This document shows, one piece after another, positions 51,508-60,025 of a stretch of 64,000 nucleotides of DNA; position 1 is the first letter of the stretch; every line of letters starts with the position of its first letter. Made by a program: the position numbers and the translations under genes. The notes below the pieces were generated by a model. It was not told the DNA's origin, did not search any database, and saw only the letters and a list, made by a program, of their open reading frames with translations. The DNA is taken from positions 124,001-188,000 of the forward strand of contig CBDCUQ010000001.1 in assembly GCA_965222835.1 (NCBI GenBank), in the 5' to 3' direction. Source of the DNA: CBDCUQ01 sp965222835 (GTDB lineage: Bacteria > Pseudomonadota > Alphaproteobacteria > Rhizobiales > Hyphomicrobiaceae).

Positions 51508-52047
51508 TCAGCTCTTCCGATGCTCTTCAAGCCGCGGCATGATCTCAACCAAATTGCAAGGCCGATGCCGATTATCGAGCTGCCACTTCAAAATGCCGTT
51601 CCATGCATCCTTGCAGGCCCCGGGCGATCCGGGAAGGCAAAAGATATAGGTGCCCCTCGCCACCCCCGCGCAAGCGCGCGACTGCATCGTCGACGTTCCC
51701 ACCTTCTCGTACGAAATCATGTGAAAGAGCGTCGAGAACCCATCGATCTCTTTCTCGAACAGCGGCGCGATCGCCTCCGGCGTGACGTCACGTCCCGTAA
51801 AGCCCGTACCCCCAGTCGTGATGACAACATCGACTGCCGATTCGCCGATCCAGGATTTCACCTTGTTGCGAATGGTCGCCACATCGTCTTTGACGAGCAC
51901 CCGATCGGCGACCACGTGGCCGGCTTCGGAAATCATATCGGCAAGCGCGTTGCCAGAATGGTCCTCCGCAAGCGTGCGCGTATCTGACATTGTCAGGATG
52001 GCAATCCGCACGGGTACGAAAGGACGTTTCTCATCTATTCGGGACAT
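51508..52047 (-). CDS. moaB: Molybdenum cofactor biosynthesis protein MoaB
   Basis: A 179-residue MogA/MoaB-type protein that handles molybdopterin adenylylation. Motifs are RIAILTMSDTRTLAEDHSGNAL, VVITTGGTGFTGRDVTPEAI and the C-terminal FCLPGSPGACKDAWNGILKWQL with LVEIMPRLEEH. The ATG at 52047 was preferred to one 51 bp earlier, which would add a weakly conserved tail. It forms a minus-strand run with the GyrI-like and uracil-DNA glycosylase genes. Confidence 0.93.
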   Translation of the reverse strand: MSRIDEKRPFVPVRIAILTMSDTRTLAEDHSGNALADMISEAGHVVADRVLVKDDVATIRNKVKSWIGESAVDVVITTGGTGFTGRDVTPEAIAPLFEKEIDGFSTLFHMISYEKVGTSTMQSRACAGVARGTYIFCLPGSPGACKDAWNGILKWQLDNRHRPCNLVEIMPRLEEHRKS

Positions 52048-52133
52048 GGGACCGGCACCCGCTCTTGCATGATCGAGCAGCGACTGTGGACCGGTCACCG
52101 GAAAACGTAAAGCCCAGCGCGACCTTTACGGTC

Positions 52134-52637
52134 TCAGGCAGCGGCGTCTTCCTCTTCACCTTGTGCCCGAACCGGTATACAAATATCGATGGTACGATCG
52201 GCTTCCGCAACCTTGTCCGGATCATCCAGGTAGATCTCAACCATGGGCCGACTTCGATCTACGACCAGCCCCTGCATTGGAACATTCTCGTCCCGAAATT
52301 GCATGACGCCAACGCGCAGCTCTTCGGCCGAACCCTTGAATCTCTGCCGAACATAGGCGCCACCTGGCAAACGCCGAAACTGAAATTCGTCGGTAAGCGT
52401 CTCGTTATACTCAGACAGCATCTCAAGGCAGGCGTCATACCGGCACTTGTCGTCATCGGTCACATTGGGGTCATCAAGAAGCAATCCATAGCCACAGCCG
52501 ACATCCCGGCGCATGCCGCTCTTGTCGAGCCAGTCCATTACCTTGGCCCACGCCACGCGCGAGGAGACGGCATATGGCCCGGTCTCCCGAATATAGACCA
52601 TATTCAAAGGCCTCAGATAGACGAACCCTTTGATCAC
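52134..52637 (-). CDS. GyrI-like small-molecule-binding protein
   Basis: A 167-residue protein with a SbmC/GyrI-like fold: LNMVYIRETGPYAVSSRVAWAKVMDWL, YGLLLDDPNVTDDDKCRYDACLEM and RLPGGAYVRQRFKGSAEEL, then VEIYLDDPDKVAEADRTIDICIPV. The fold is used in AraC-type effector domains and in DNA gyrase inhibitors; here it stands alone without a DNA-binding domain. The ligand is unknown. It lies between moaB and the UDG gene. Confidence 0.85.
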   Translation of the reverse strand: MIKGFVYLRPLNMVYIRETGPYAVSSRVAWAKVMDWLDKSGMRRDVGCGYGLLLDDPNVTDDDKCRYDACLEMLSEYNETLTDEFQFRRLPGGAYVRQRFKGSAEELRVGVMQFRDENVPMQGLVVDRSRPMVEIYLDDPDKVAEADRTIDICIPVRAQGEEEDAAA

Positions 52638-52795
52638 AACGAACGATCTCCAATAACCAAGCTGCCGTCGGCGTGACCGCGCAGCTCAAATCCCAGGATG
52701 ATCATACGCACGCCAGCTTCAGACGAAGCTAATTCCTTTGTTAAAATTGTTCGGATCCGGACAAATCGACCAAAACTTAAACAAACTCGCGAGCG

Positions 52796-53707
52796 TCACG
52801 CCGTAATTCCAAGCGCGGCCTTGAGCGCCAAGAGATCGCGCCAAACGAGCCGCTTGGAAGCTGGCGTGCGCAGAAGATACGCAGGATGCAGGGTCGCGAG
52901 CATACGAACGCGCCGTGTACCAAACGTACGTTCCGACCACTTTCCACGCGTACGCATAATACCTTCAGTCGTATCCAAGAGATTCTTGGCAGCAGCACCG
53001 CCGAGGGCCACAACAATATCGGGAGCCACAAGCTCAACTTGCCGTTCAAGAAAAGGCCGGCAGGCCTGCGCCTCTTGCGGTGTCGGCGTCCTGTTCCCCG
53101 GAGGCCGCCAGTAGACGATATTGGTGATGTGTACCGTGGTCTCATCGAGACCGATGGCAGCCAGCATCTTATCGAGAAGCCGCCCCGCCGGGCCCACAAA
53201 TGGCTGACCCGCCAAATCCTCCTCGCGGCCGGGAGCCTCTCCGATAATCATAACGCGGGCTTGTGGCGCTCCCCGATAGAAGCAAAGGTTCTTGGCCGTC
53301 GCCTTGAGCCCGCATCCCTCGAATCGGGACAGCGCGGCACCGAGTCCGTCAATCGACGAAGCCGAACGCGCCGCCGTGCGTGCGGCAGTGAGCACCGCAT
53401 CGGGCGCAGCCGGCGTGACAGGCACCGAAAAACGGCGCTGCTGCGTTGGAGACACATCCGGTCGGGGCTTCAGATCCGCACGCAAGCTTTGAGGTGCAAC
53501 CCGTAACGGCGCAGCACCAGCCGATGCGTCGACCTCCGTATCCACGTCAAGGGCGAGCTCGAAATCGGCACCCGGCGCCTTATTGGGAGGCGAGCGCCAG
53601 TTCACCGGTAGGTCACCAAGAGCGCAATCAACGCCCATATCCCGGTGCCAAGCGAGCCACGCGCCAAGTCCGTGTTGTGTTGTCTGATCCGGTCCCATGA
53701 AGACCAT
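52796..53707 (-). CDS. Uracil-DNA glycosylase, family 4/5 type
   Basis: A 303-residue DNA-repair enzyme that removes uracil. The first 110 residues are a variable linker. The core has the cysteines FEGCGLKATAKNLC that bind a 4Fe-4S cluster, GEAPGREEDLAGQPFVGPAGRLL with the water-activating residues, TNIVYWRPPGNRTPTPQEAQACRPFLERQ with a further Cys, and LATLHPAYLLR. The divergent ETF-QO gene after a 150-bp gap is the usual neighbour in alphaproteobacteria. The ATG at 53707 or the one three codons later may be used. Confidence 0.92.
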   Translation of the reverse strand: MVFMGPDQTTQHGLGAWLAWHRDMGVDCALGDLPVNWRSPPNKAPGADFELALDVDTEVDASAGAAPLRVAPQSLRADLKPRPDVSPTQQRRFSVPVTPAAPDAVLTAARTAARSASSIDGLGAALSRFEGCGLKATAKNLCFYRGAPQARVMIIGEAPGREEDLAGQPFVGPAGRLLDKMLAAIGLDETTVHITNIVYWRPPGNRTPTPQEAQACRPFLERQVELVAPDIVVALGGAAAKNLLDTTEGIMRTRGKWSERTFGTRRVRMLATLHPAYLLRTPASKRLVWRDLLALKAALGITA

Positions 53708-53857
53708 TCTAGCGGCGGTACAGCTGGCGCGCAGCCCCGGTTGATGACCCCATCCCCAAGCAGAAACGCGACCGAAGTGCGTCTTCGGCTTGACGCTATC
53801 CTGTTGAGGGACCTAATCGGGACGTGCTCAAGCAATGCCAAATAGAGGACATCGGCG

Positions 53858-55540
53858 ATGGCAGGTGAAGAATCCGGTCTTCCGGAACGGGAAGCGATGG
53901 ATTTCGACGTCGTAATAGTGGGCGCCGGACCCGCGGGTCTCTCAGCCGCCATCCGGCTGAAGCAGCTTGCCGCCGCCGCGGACCAAGACATTTCCATTGT
54001 CGTCCTCGAGAAAGGCTCCGAGGTCGGTGCACATATTCTCTCCGGAGCCGTCATCGATCCCAAGGGCCTTAACCGGCTGATCCCCGATTGGAAGGAAAAG
54101 GGGGCCCCGGTCTCGACACCCGTCACCGAAGACAGGTTCCTCTATCTGGGTCCGGCAGGCGACATCCGCCTTCCCAATTTCCTAATGCCGCCACTCATGA
54201 ACAATCACGGAAACTATATCGTTTCCCTGGGCGCGCTGGTCCGATGGCTCGGCGAACAAGCAACAGAGCTTGGAGTAGAGATCTATCCGGGTTTTGCCGC
54301 CGCCGAAGTTCTCTATGACCAAGAAGGCACCGTCGTCGGCGTCGCGACCGGTGACATGGGGATCGGCCGCAACGGTACCCCGAAGGACAGTTTCGTGCGC
54401 GGCATGGAACTGCGCGGAAAGTATACACTTGTCGCAGAAGGCGCGCGCGGGTCGCTGTCCAAGGCGCTGATCAAGAAGTTTTCGTTGGATGCAGCAAGCG
54501 AGCCGCAAAAGTATGGCATCGGCCTCAAAGAGCTTTGGGAGGTCAAGCCAGAAAAGCATCAGCCCGGATTGGTGCAACACTCCTTCGGCTGGCCCCTCGA
54601 CAACCGTACAGGTGGCGGCTCGTTTCTCTACCATTACGGCGACAACCTGGTCTCGGTCGGCTTTGTGCTCCACCTCAATTACGAGAATCCGTATCTCTCA
54701 CCCTATGACGAGTTCCAGCGCTTCAAGACGCACCCTGTGATCCGTGGCGTTTTCGAGGGCGGAAAGCGCATCGCGTATGGCGCCCGGGCCCTGACGGAGG
54801 GCGGCTGGCAATCCATCCCGAAATTGACGTTCCCTGGTGGCGCACTTCTCGGCTGTGCGGCCGGCTTCATGAACGTGCCGCGCATCAAAGGCAGCCACAA
54901 TGCCATGCTCTCCGGAATAGAGGCCGCTGAAGCCGTATTCGAGGCCTTCACCGCGAATCGCGCAAACGATGAGATCACAAGCTACGAGGCAGCCGTGCGC
55001 AATGGTGATATCGGCCGCGACCTGAAGCTCGTGCGCAATGGTAAACCCATGTGGTCCCGTCTCGGAACCAGGCTCGGAATAGCGCTCGGCGGCAATGACA
55101 TGTGGTTACGCACGCTGCTTGGCGGATGGTCACCATTTGGAACGTGGCGTCATAACAAGCCCGACTACACCACGCTAAAGCCCGCCGCCCGTGCAAAGCC
55201 CATCGCCTATCCAAAACCCGACGGCGTACTGACGTTCGATAAGCTAACAAGTGTATCGTTTTCGGCCACCAATCATGAGGAAGACCAACCGGTCCACCTG
55301 CACTTAACTGACGCCAACATTCCCGTCGACGTCAATCTGCCGGAATGGGACGAACCAGCCCAGCGCTATTGTCCAGCCGGTGTCTACGAGATCGTGGACA
55401 ATGACAAAGGCGAGCCGCGCTTCCAGATCAACGCGCAAAACTGCGTCCACTGCAAGACCTGCGACATCAAGGATCCCAGTCAGAACATCACCTGGGTCTG
55501 CCCGGAAGGCGGCGGCGGTCCGAATTATGCGGAGATGTGA
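53858..55540 (+). CDS. Electron transfer flavoprotein-ubiquinone oxidoreductase
   Basis: A 560-residue inner-membrane-associated FAD and 4Fe-4S protein that passes electrons from ETF to ubiquinone. The FAD site is DVVIVGAGPAGLSAAIRL near 17-34. Further hallmarks are VLEKGSEVGAHILSGAVIDPKGLN, GCAAGFMNVPRIKGSHNAMLSG and WSPFGTWRHNKPDYTTL. The C-terminal cluster cysteines are in NCVHCKTCDIKDP and WVCPEGGGGPNY. No ETF alpha or beta genes are near. It is likely monocistronic. Confidence 0.97.
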   Translation: MAGEESGLPEREAMDFDVVIVGAGPAGLSAAIRLKQLAAAADQDISIVVLEKGSEVGAHILSGAVIDPKGLNRLIPDWKEKGAPVSTPVTEDRFLYLGPAGDIRLPNFLMPPLMNNHGNYIVSLGALVRWLGEQATELGVEIYPGFAAAEVLYDQEGTVVGVATGDMGIGRNGTPKDSFVRGMELRGKYTLVAEGARGSLSKALIKKFSLDAASEPQKYGIGLKELWEVKPEKHQPGLVQHSFGWPLDNRTGGGSFLYHYGDNLVSVGFVLHLNYENPYLSPYDEFQRFKTHPVIRGVFEGGKRIAYGARALTEGGWQSIPKLTFPGGALLGCAAGFMNVPRIKGSHNAMLSGIEAAEAVFEAFTANRANDEITSYEAAVRNGDIGRDLKLVRNGKPMWSRLGTRLGIALGGNDMWLRTLLGGWSPFGTWRHNKPDYTTLKPAARAKPIAYPKPDGVLTFDKLTSVSFSATNHEEDQPVHLHLTDANIPVDVNLPEWDEPAQRYCPAGVYEIVDNDKGEPRFQINAQNCVHCKTCDIKDPSQNITWVCPEGGGGPNYAEM

Positions 55541-55749
55541 GTAAGAACCCATCGTTTGGATTTCGCGCACCCAATAACTGTCACCTGGCACAGGCCGAAC
55601 TCGGCAAAATGAAACGCAAACCCGCCAATTCGTTTCCGGCGCAAGCCAATCTGCATTTACCTAAAATTTTAAACGGCCCCCGAAGGGGACCTTAAGATAC
55701 AGGATGCATACTGAACAAACCAACATAGTCTCAAAATCGGAATCCAGCC

Positions 55750-56190
55750 GTGCAACCGAAAGTAATGAAACCCGCCCAATTCCACGGGACAGCCCCGGCT
55801 ATGCCCGCGGAGTCAATCCCGGAAGCAAGATTTGCCAATCGCAAGAACACCTTGATTCCGGCATCGATCGGAAATCCTGCGCTCTCGAAGTGGATCTCAT
55901 GCAAAGTCATAGACACGTCATCCTCTGGCGCGCAGTTGCAGGTTGACCGATCAAGCCTAAACGATCTGCGCCTGCTTGATCGCTACGTGAATGACCTCAC
56001 ACTCTCGATTCCGTCAGATCGCACCGCCGTTGAGTGCAGACTGATTTGGAGCAACAGTGACAGATTGGGCATTGAATACACGCGCCCCGCGCGCAAGATC
56101 GCCAAGCCGATCAAGCTCAAACCGCGAGAAGACGAACCAAAGGGATTCATGGCATCGGTTCTGAATAAGGCCGGGGTCAAACCACTCTAA
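55750..56190 (+). CDS. PilZ-domain-like protein
   Basis: A 146-residue protein with a short PilZ-like domain: ARFANRKNTLIPASIG, WISCKVIDTSSSGAQLQVD, LTLSIPSDRTAVECRLIWSNSDRLGIEY. The R-xxx-R and (D/N)-x-S-xx-G motifs of c-di-GMP-binding PilZ domains are only partly present: the first is ANRKN, the second is DTSSSGAQL. It may thus bind c-di-GMP poorly. The start is GTG 55750 or ATG 55765/55801, and the ribosome site is not clear. It is convergent with pyrG. Confidence 0.75.
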   Translation: MQPKVMKPAQFHGTAPAMPAESIPEARFANRKNTLIPASIGNPALSKWISCKVIDTSSSGAQLQVDRSSLNDLRLLDRYVNDLTLSIPSDRTAVECRLIWSNSDRLGIEYTRPARKIAKPIKLKPREDEPKGFMASVLNKAGVKPL

Positions 56191-56225
56191 ACAGAACCAC
56201 TCTAAACAGAGAAGCTGGGGAGCCA

Positions 56226-57854
56226 TCACACCAACCGGCTCTGCTCCACCGCAGCTGCAATAAAGCTCTGGAACAGCGGATGCGGCTCGAACGGCCGGCT
56301 CTTAAGCTCCGGATGGAACTGCACACCGACAAACCAAGGGTGATCGGCGTATTCGACCGTCTCCGGTAACAGACCATCCGGTGACATGCCGGCAAACTGA
56401 AGGCCGACCTTTTCAAGCGCTTCGCGATACTTGGTATTGACTTCGTAGCGATGGCGGTGACGCTCTGAAATCTCTGTCGCCTCATACATGGCCGCGATCC
56501 GGCTTCCCTCGGCGAGTTGAGCAGAATATGCCCCGAGACGCATGGTCCCGCCGAGATCCCCGTCAGATTGGCGCTGTTCCAGTTCGTTGCCGCGCATCCA
56601 TTCCGTCATCATACCGACCACGGGCTCTGTCGTCGCCCCAAACTCTGTAGACGACGCACCCGCAATCCCGCAAAGATTTCGCGCTGCTTCGATGCAGGCC
56701 ATCTGCATACCAAAACAAATACCGAAGTAAGGCACGCGCCGTTCCCGCGCAAACCTGACCGCATGGATCTTTCCTTCAGCACCCCGCTCGCCGAAACCGC
56801 CGGGCACGAGTATGCCATTGACCCCCTCAAGGTACGGCGTCGGATCCTCGCGCTCGAACACCTCGCTTTCGATCCACGTCAGATTGACCTTGACCCGGTT
56901 TGCAATCCCGCCATGCACCAGCGCTTCCATCAGCGACTTATAGGCGTCCTTCAGCCCCGTGTACTTGCCCACAATCGCGATCGTCACCTCGCCCTCCGGG
57001 CTTGAGACGTTCTCCGAAATCGTTTCCCAACAGCCGAGATCGGGTTTGGGCGCCCCCGTGATGCCGAACGCGTTCAACACCTCCTGGTCAAGACCTTCTC
57101 TGTGGTAGGCCAGCGGCACATCATAAATCGATGCAACGTCCAGCGCCTGAATCACGGCCTCTTCGCGAACATTACAGAAGAGCGCAATCTTCTTGCGTTC
57201 CCCTGCCGGGACCTCTCGGTCCGAACGGCATAAAAGAATGTCAGGCTGAATACCAATGGAGCGCAACTCCTTGACCGAGTGTTGCGTCGGCTTTGTCTTC
57301 AACTCACCCGCGCTCGGAATGTAGGGCATCAGCGTCAGGTGCACGAAAATGGCTGATCGGCGCGGCAGTTCGTTGCCAAGCTGACGGATCGCCTCGAAGA
57401 ACGGTAGCCCCTCGATGTCGCCGACCGTGCCGCCGATTTCGACCAACACAAAATCGACACCATCGTTGCCATGGACGACAAACTTCTTAATGGCATCGGT
57501 CACATGCGGAATGACCTGAACCGTACCACCGAGATAATCTCCGCGGCGCTCCTTGGCGAGAATGTCCTGATAGATGCGCCCGGTCGTGATGTTATCTGAT
57601 TTACTCGCCGGCACGCCGGTGAAGCGCTCGTAATGGCCGAGATCGAGATCCGTCTCCGCGCCGTCATCTGTGACGAAGACTTCCCCATGTTGATAGGGGC
57701 TCATAGTCCCCGGATCGACATTCAGATAGGGGTCGAGTTTTCGAAGCCGGACGGAATAGCCGCGCGCCTGCAGAAGCGCACCGAGTGCCGCGGATGCCAA
57801 GCCTTTGCCAAGGGAAGAGACCACGCCGCCGGTGATGAAGATGTACCGTTGCAT
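56226..57854 (-). CDS. pyrG: CTP synthase
   Basis: A 542-residue amidoligase making CTP from UTP, ATP and glutamine. N-terminal synthetase motifs are FITGGVVSSLGKGLASAALG, LRKLDPYLNVDPGTMSPYQHGEVFVTDDGAETDLDLGHYERF and VEIGGTVGDIEGLPFFEAIRQ. The C-terminal glutaminase has the nucleophile Cys in YFGICFGMQMACIEAAR and the GVQFHPELKSRP His/Glu pair. It follows secG and tpiA in the conserved alphaproteobacterial order. Confidence 0.98.
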   Translation of the reverse strand: MQRYIFITGGVVSSLGKGLASAALGALLQARGYSVRLRKLDPYLNVDPGTMSPYQHGEVFVTDDGAETDLDLGHYERFTGVPASKSDNITTGRIYQDILAKERRGDYLGGTVQVIPHVTDAIKKFVVHGNDGVDFVLVEIGGTVGDIEGLPFFEAIRQLGNELPRRSAIFVHLTLMPYIPSAGELKTKPTQHSVKELRSIGIQPDILLCRSDREVPAGERKKIALFCNVREEAVIQALDVASIYDVPLAYHREGLDQEVLNAFGITGAPKPDLGCWETISENVSSPEGEVTIAIVGKYTGLKDAYKSLMEALVHGGIANRVKVNLTWIESEVFEREDPTPYLEGVNGILVPGGFGERGAEGKIHAVRFARERRVPYFGICFGMQMACIEAARNLCGIAGASSTEFGATTEPVVGMMTEWMRGNELEQRQSDGDLGGTMRLGAYSAQLAEGSRIAAMYEATEISERHRHRYEVNTKYREALEKVGLQFAGMSPDGLLPETVEYADHPWFVGVQFHPELKSRPFEPHPLFQSFIAAAVEQSRLV

Positions 57855-57988
57855 GGGATTTGAGGTTTACACGACCCCGCAGCCGATTCGAAGCGGCAAA
57901 ATGGCAACATCCACGATGCCTTAGGTACGCGCGTTGAGTTGCGGGCAAAACACAGGGGCGTGGGCAGTTCGACTTAAAAGGACAGGCT

Positions 57989-58369
57989 CTAGTTCAGCTT
58001 GTCCAGAATCCCGCCACTCGGCTTCTCGGCGGGGGCGCTGTCGGCCGCCGGAGCCGTTGGCTCAGCAGGAGCAGCCTTGCCATCGGCCGCCGGAGCCGTG
58101 GTCGTGGCCGGCGAATCGAAGACCGACCCCTTGGGCCCCGTCTGGTTACCGACAATGGTCAACAGAATGCTGGTCGTGAAGAAAGCCAGTGCCAATCCCG
58201 CTGTGACGCGCGTCAGAAGATTGGCCTGACCGCGGCCGGTGAGAAAGCCGCCGCTCCCGGCGCCGCCACCGCCGATGCCGAGCGCACCACCCTCCGAACG
58301 CTGCAAAAGCACAACGCCGACAAGGGCTGCCGCCACCATCAGGTGGATCACGAGAAGAACGGTCATCAT
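57989..58369 (-). CDS. secG: Preprotein translocase subunit SecG
   Basis: A 126-residue SecG. The first helix is TVLLVIHLMVAAALVGVVLLQRSEGGALG. The glycine-rich loop (IGGGGAGSGGFLTGRGQANLLTRVTAGLALAFFTTSILL) contains the second helix. The C-terminus is an Ala/Pro/Glu-rich tail ending GGILDKLN. It is longer than the E. coli protein (110), as is common in alphaproteobacteria. The start is the ATG-ATG pair at 58369. Confidence 0.95.
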   Translation of the reverse strand: MMTVLLVIHLMVAAALVGVVLLQRSEGGALGIGGGGAGSGGFLTGRGQANLLTRVTAGLALAFFTTSILLTIVGNQTGPKGSVFDSPATTTAPAADGKAAPAEPTAPAADSAPAEKPSGGILDKLN

Positions 58370-58475
58370 GGGTCGAAAAACTCCGGATCGCGTTAGCACG
58401 CGTGTTTGGCTGGCCTTCTACACCACGAGTCAGGCCACGCCTAGTCCGAGCGCGGCACTTGGGCGCTGAGGCCCG

Positions 58476-58964
58476 TTAGCCCCCAGGTTTTGGCGGCACA
58501 TAGGCGTCTGACGTCTTTGGCTTTTTCTTCTTGGACTTGACCGACTTCTCGGAGCCCGACGCCGCAGCCTTGCTTGATGTCCCACCCTTCTTACCGGGTT
58601 TCTTGGTCACTTTGGGCGCCGCAGCTTTGGCTGCCTTCTTGCGGGCCTCAATGGCACCGCCAGGCACGCCCTCCGGAAGAGCCACAGCACCTTTCTTCTT
58701 TTTCCCTTTCGCAATTGACAGGCAACGAAACGCCAACTGCTCCTCGATCTGGAAGATCTTCTCGATCTCCTTGAGGCGGTACAGCGAAAGATGAGCCTTC
58801 GCCCAGTCCGGCCCCTTGGCGAGCTCGGTCTTAACATCCTCTGTCACCAGGCGCGCGTGTTCCTCCTTCAGCTTCTTGCACGCGTCAGGATCGAGATTGG
58901 CCGCAGACGCCGGGAGGACCAGTCCGACCATCACAGTCATCAGGAGTGCCCTGCCGGCACGCAT
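58476..58964 (-). CDS. Secreted Lys/Ala-rich protein of unknown function
   Basis: A 162-residue protein with a signal peptide (ALLMTVMVGLVLPASA). The mature N-terminus has CKKLKEEHARLVTEDVKTELAKGPDWAKAHLSLYRLKEIEKIFQIEEQLAFRC, a helical Cys-containing unit. The last 75 residues are a low-complexity Lys/Ala/Ser tail with KKKKG and KSVKSKKKKPK, which could bind peptidoglycan, teichoic-type anions or nucleic acid. It sits between tpiA and secG and resembles the small insert found there in related genomes. The function is unknown. Confidence 0.75.
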   Translation of the reverse strand: MRAGRALLMTVMVGLVLPASAANLDPDACKKLKEEHARLVTEDVKTELAKGPDWAKAHLSLYRLKEIEKIFQIEEQLAFRCLSIAKGKKKKGAVALPEGVPGGAIEARKKAAKAAAPKVTKKPGKKGGTSSKAAASGSEKSVKSKKKKPKTSDAYVPPKPGG

Positions 58965-59040
58965 CAGCCTTTGCTCCCATCTTCGGGCCGAAAAAAATCA
59001 ACCGGCTGCACCTGTCGCAGCATTACGGCCCCTCTTTCAG

Positions 59041-59808
59041 CTAACCGCATGCCGCGACAATGGCAAGAAAATCAGCCGCATTTAAGCTCGCGCCACCAAC
59101 CAACGCGCCATTGACGTTGGCCACCGCCAAGAGTTCGCGGGCATTCCCCGGCTTGACCGATCCGCCATAGAGAAGCCGCATAGCCTCGCCTTCGTTGCCA
59201 AAACGCTCGCAAACACTCGCACGGATCGCCCCGTGCACTTCGGCAACCTCGGCCGCCGTCGGCGTCAGCCCCGTACCGATGGCCCACACGGGTTCGTAGG
59301 CGACAACCGTATTGGCAGCCGTCGCCCGATCGGGAAGTGAAGCCGCAACCTGCCGTCGCACAACGGTGAGGGCAAGGCCTGCCTGCCGCTCACCGATGGT
59401 CTCGCCAACGCAAACGATGGCTGTGAGCCCCGCCCGATGAGCGGCTTCGGCCTTCTGACGCACTTCGAGGGACCGCTCACCGTGATCCGCCCTGCGCTCC
59501 GAATGCCCCAGGATCACAGCGGTGGCCCCGGCATCCACGAGCATCTCTGCAGATATATCTCCGGTATGCGCCCCCGACGCAGAGCTGTGGCAATCCTGGC
59601 CGCCAAGACCCACCTGGGACCCCTTGAGAACCGCGGCAAACGGCACGATCAGCGTCGCGGGCGGGCAAATCAGAACCTCCGGAGCCCGCGCCACCGCTCC
59701 CCCCAACCCTGCCACAACGGCCTCCGCCTCGTTCTGCGAGGCCAAAAGGCCGTTCATTTTCCAATTGCCCGCAATCAGGGGGCGGATGGGGCTCGCGCTC
59801 TGCGACAT
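59041..59808 (-). CDS. tpiA: Triosephosphate isomerase
   Basis: A 255-residue TIM-barrel enzyme interconverting dihydroxyacetone phosphate and glyceraldehyde 3-phosphate. Catalytic motifs are present: the Lys in PLIAGNWKMNGL, the His in VILGHSERR, the Glu in VVAYEPVWAIGTG and the phosphate loop LLYGGSVKPGNA. Length is standard. It leads the minus-strand group tpiA, unknown, secG, pyrG and is divergent from ppiD. Confidence 0.97.
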   Translation of the reverse strand: MSQSASPIRPLIAGNWKMNGLLASQNEAEAVVAGLGGAVARAPEVLICPPATLIVPFAAVLKGSQVGLGGQDCHSSASGAHTGDISAEMLVDAGATAVILGHSERRADHGERSLEVRQKAEAAHRAGLTAIVCVGETIGERQAGLALTVVRRQVAASLPDRATAANTVVAYEPVWAIGTGLTPTAAEVAEVHGAIRASVCERFGNEGEAMRLLYGGSVKPGNARELLAVANVNGALVGGASLNAADFLAIVAACG

Positions 59809-60025
59809 AGTGAAATCCTGGAAATTCAGAGGTTAACAGTCGGTACCAGGCTCCAAAATTCTCCTGGCCCCGAGCCTTGCATTCGTGCACCGGCTGGGCT
59901 TCATATCATGCCAATCAAGCCAGTCACCCCCGGGATTGACCCCAATCCGCAACCGGCACGTGGACGGAAGACCGGGCACTGAGCCCTAAGCCTCCCACCG
60001 CCTATCGATCGGACGAACGACCCAA

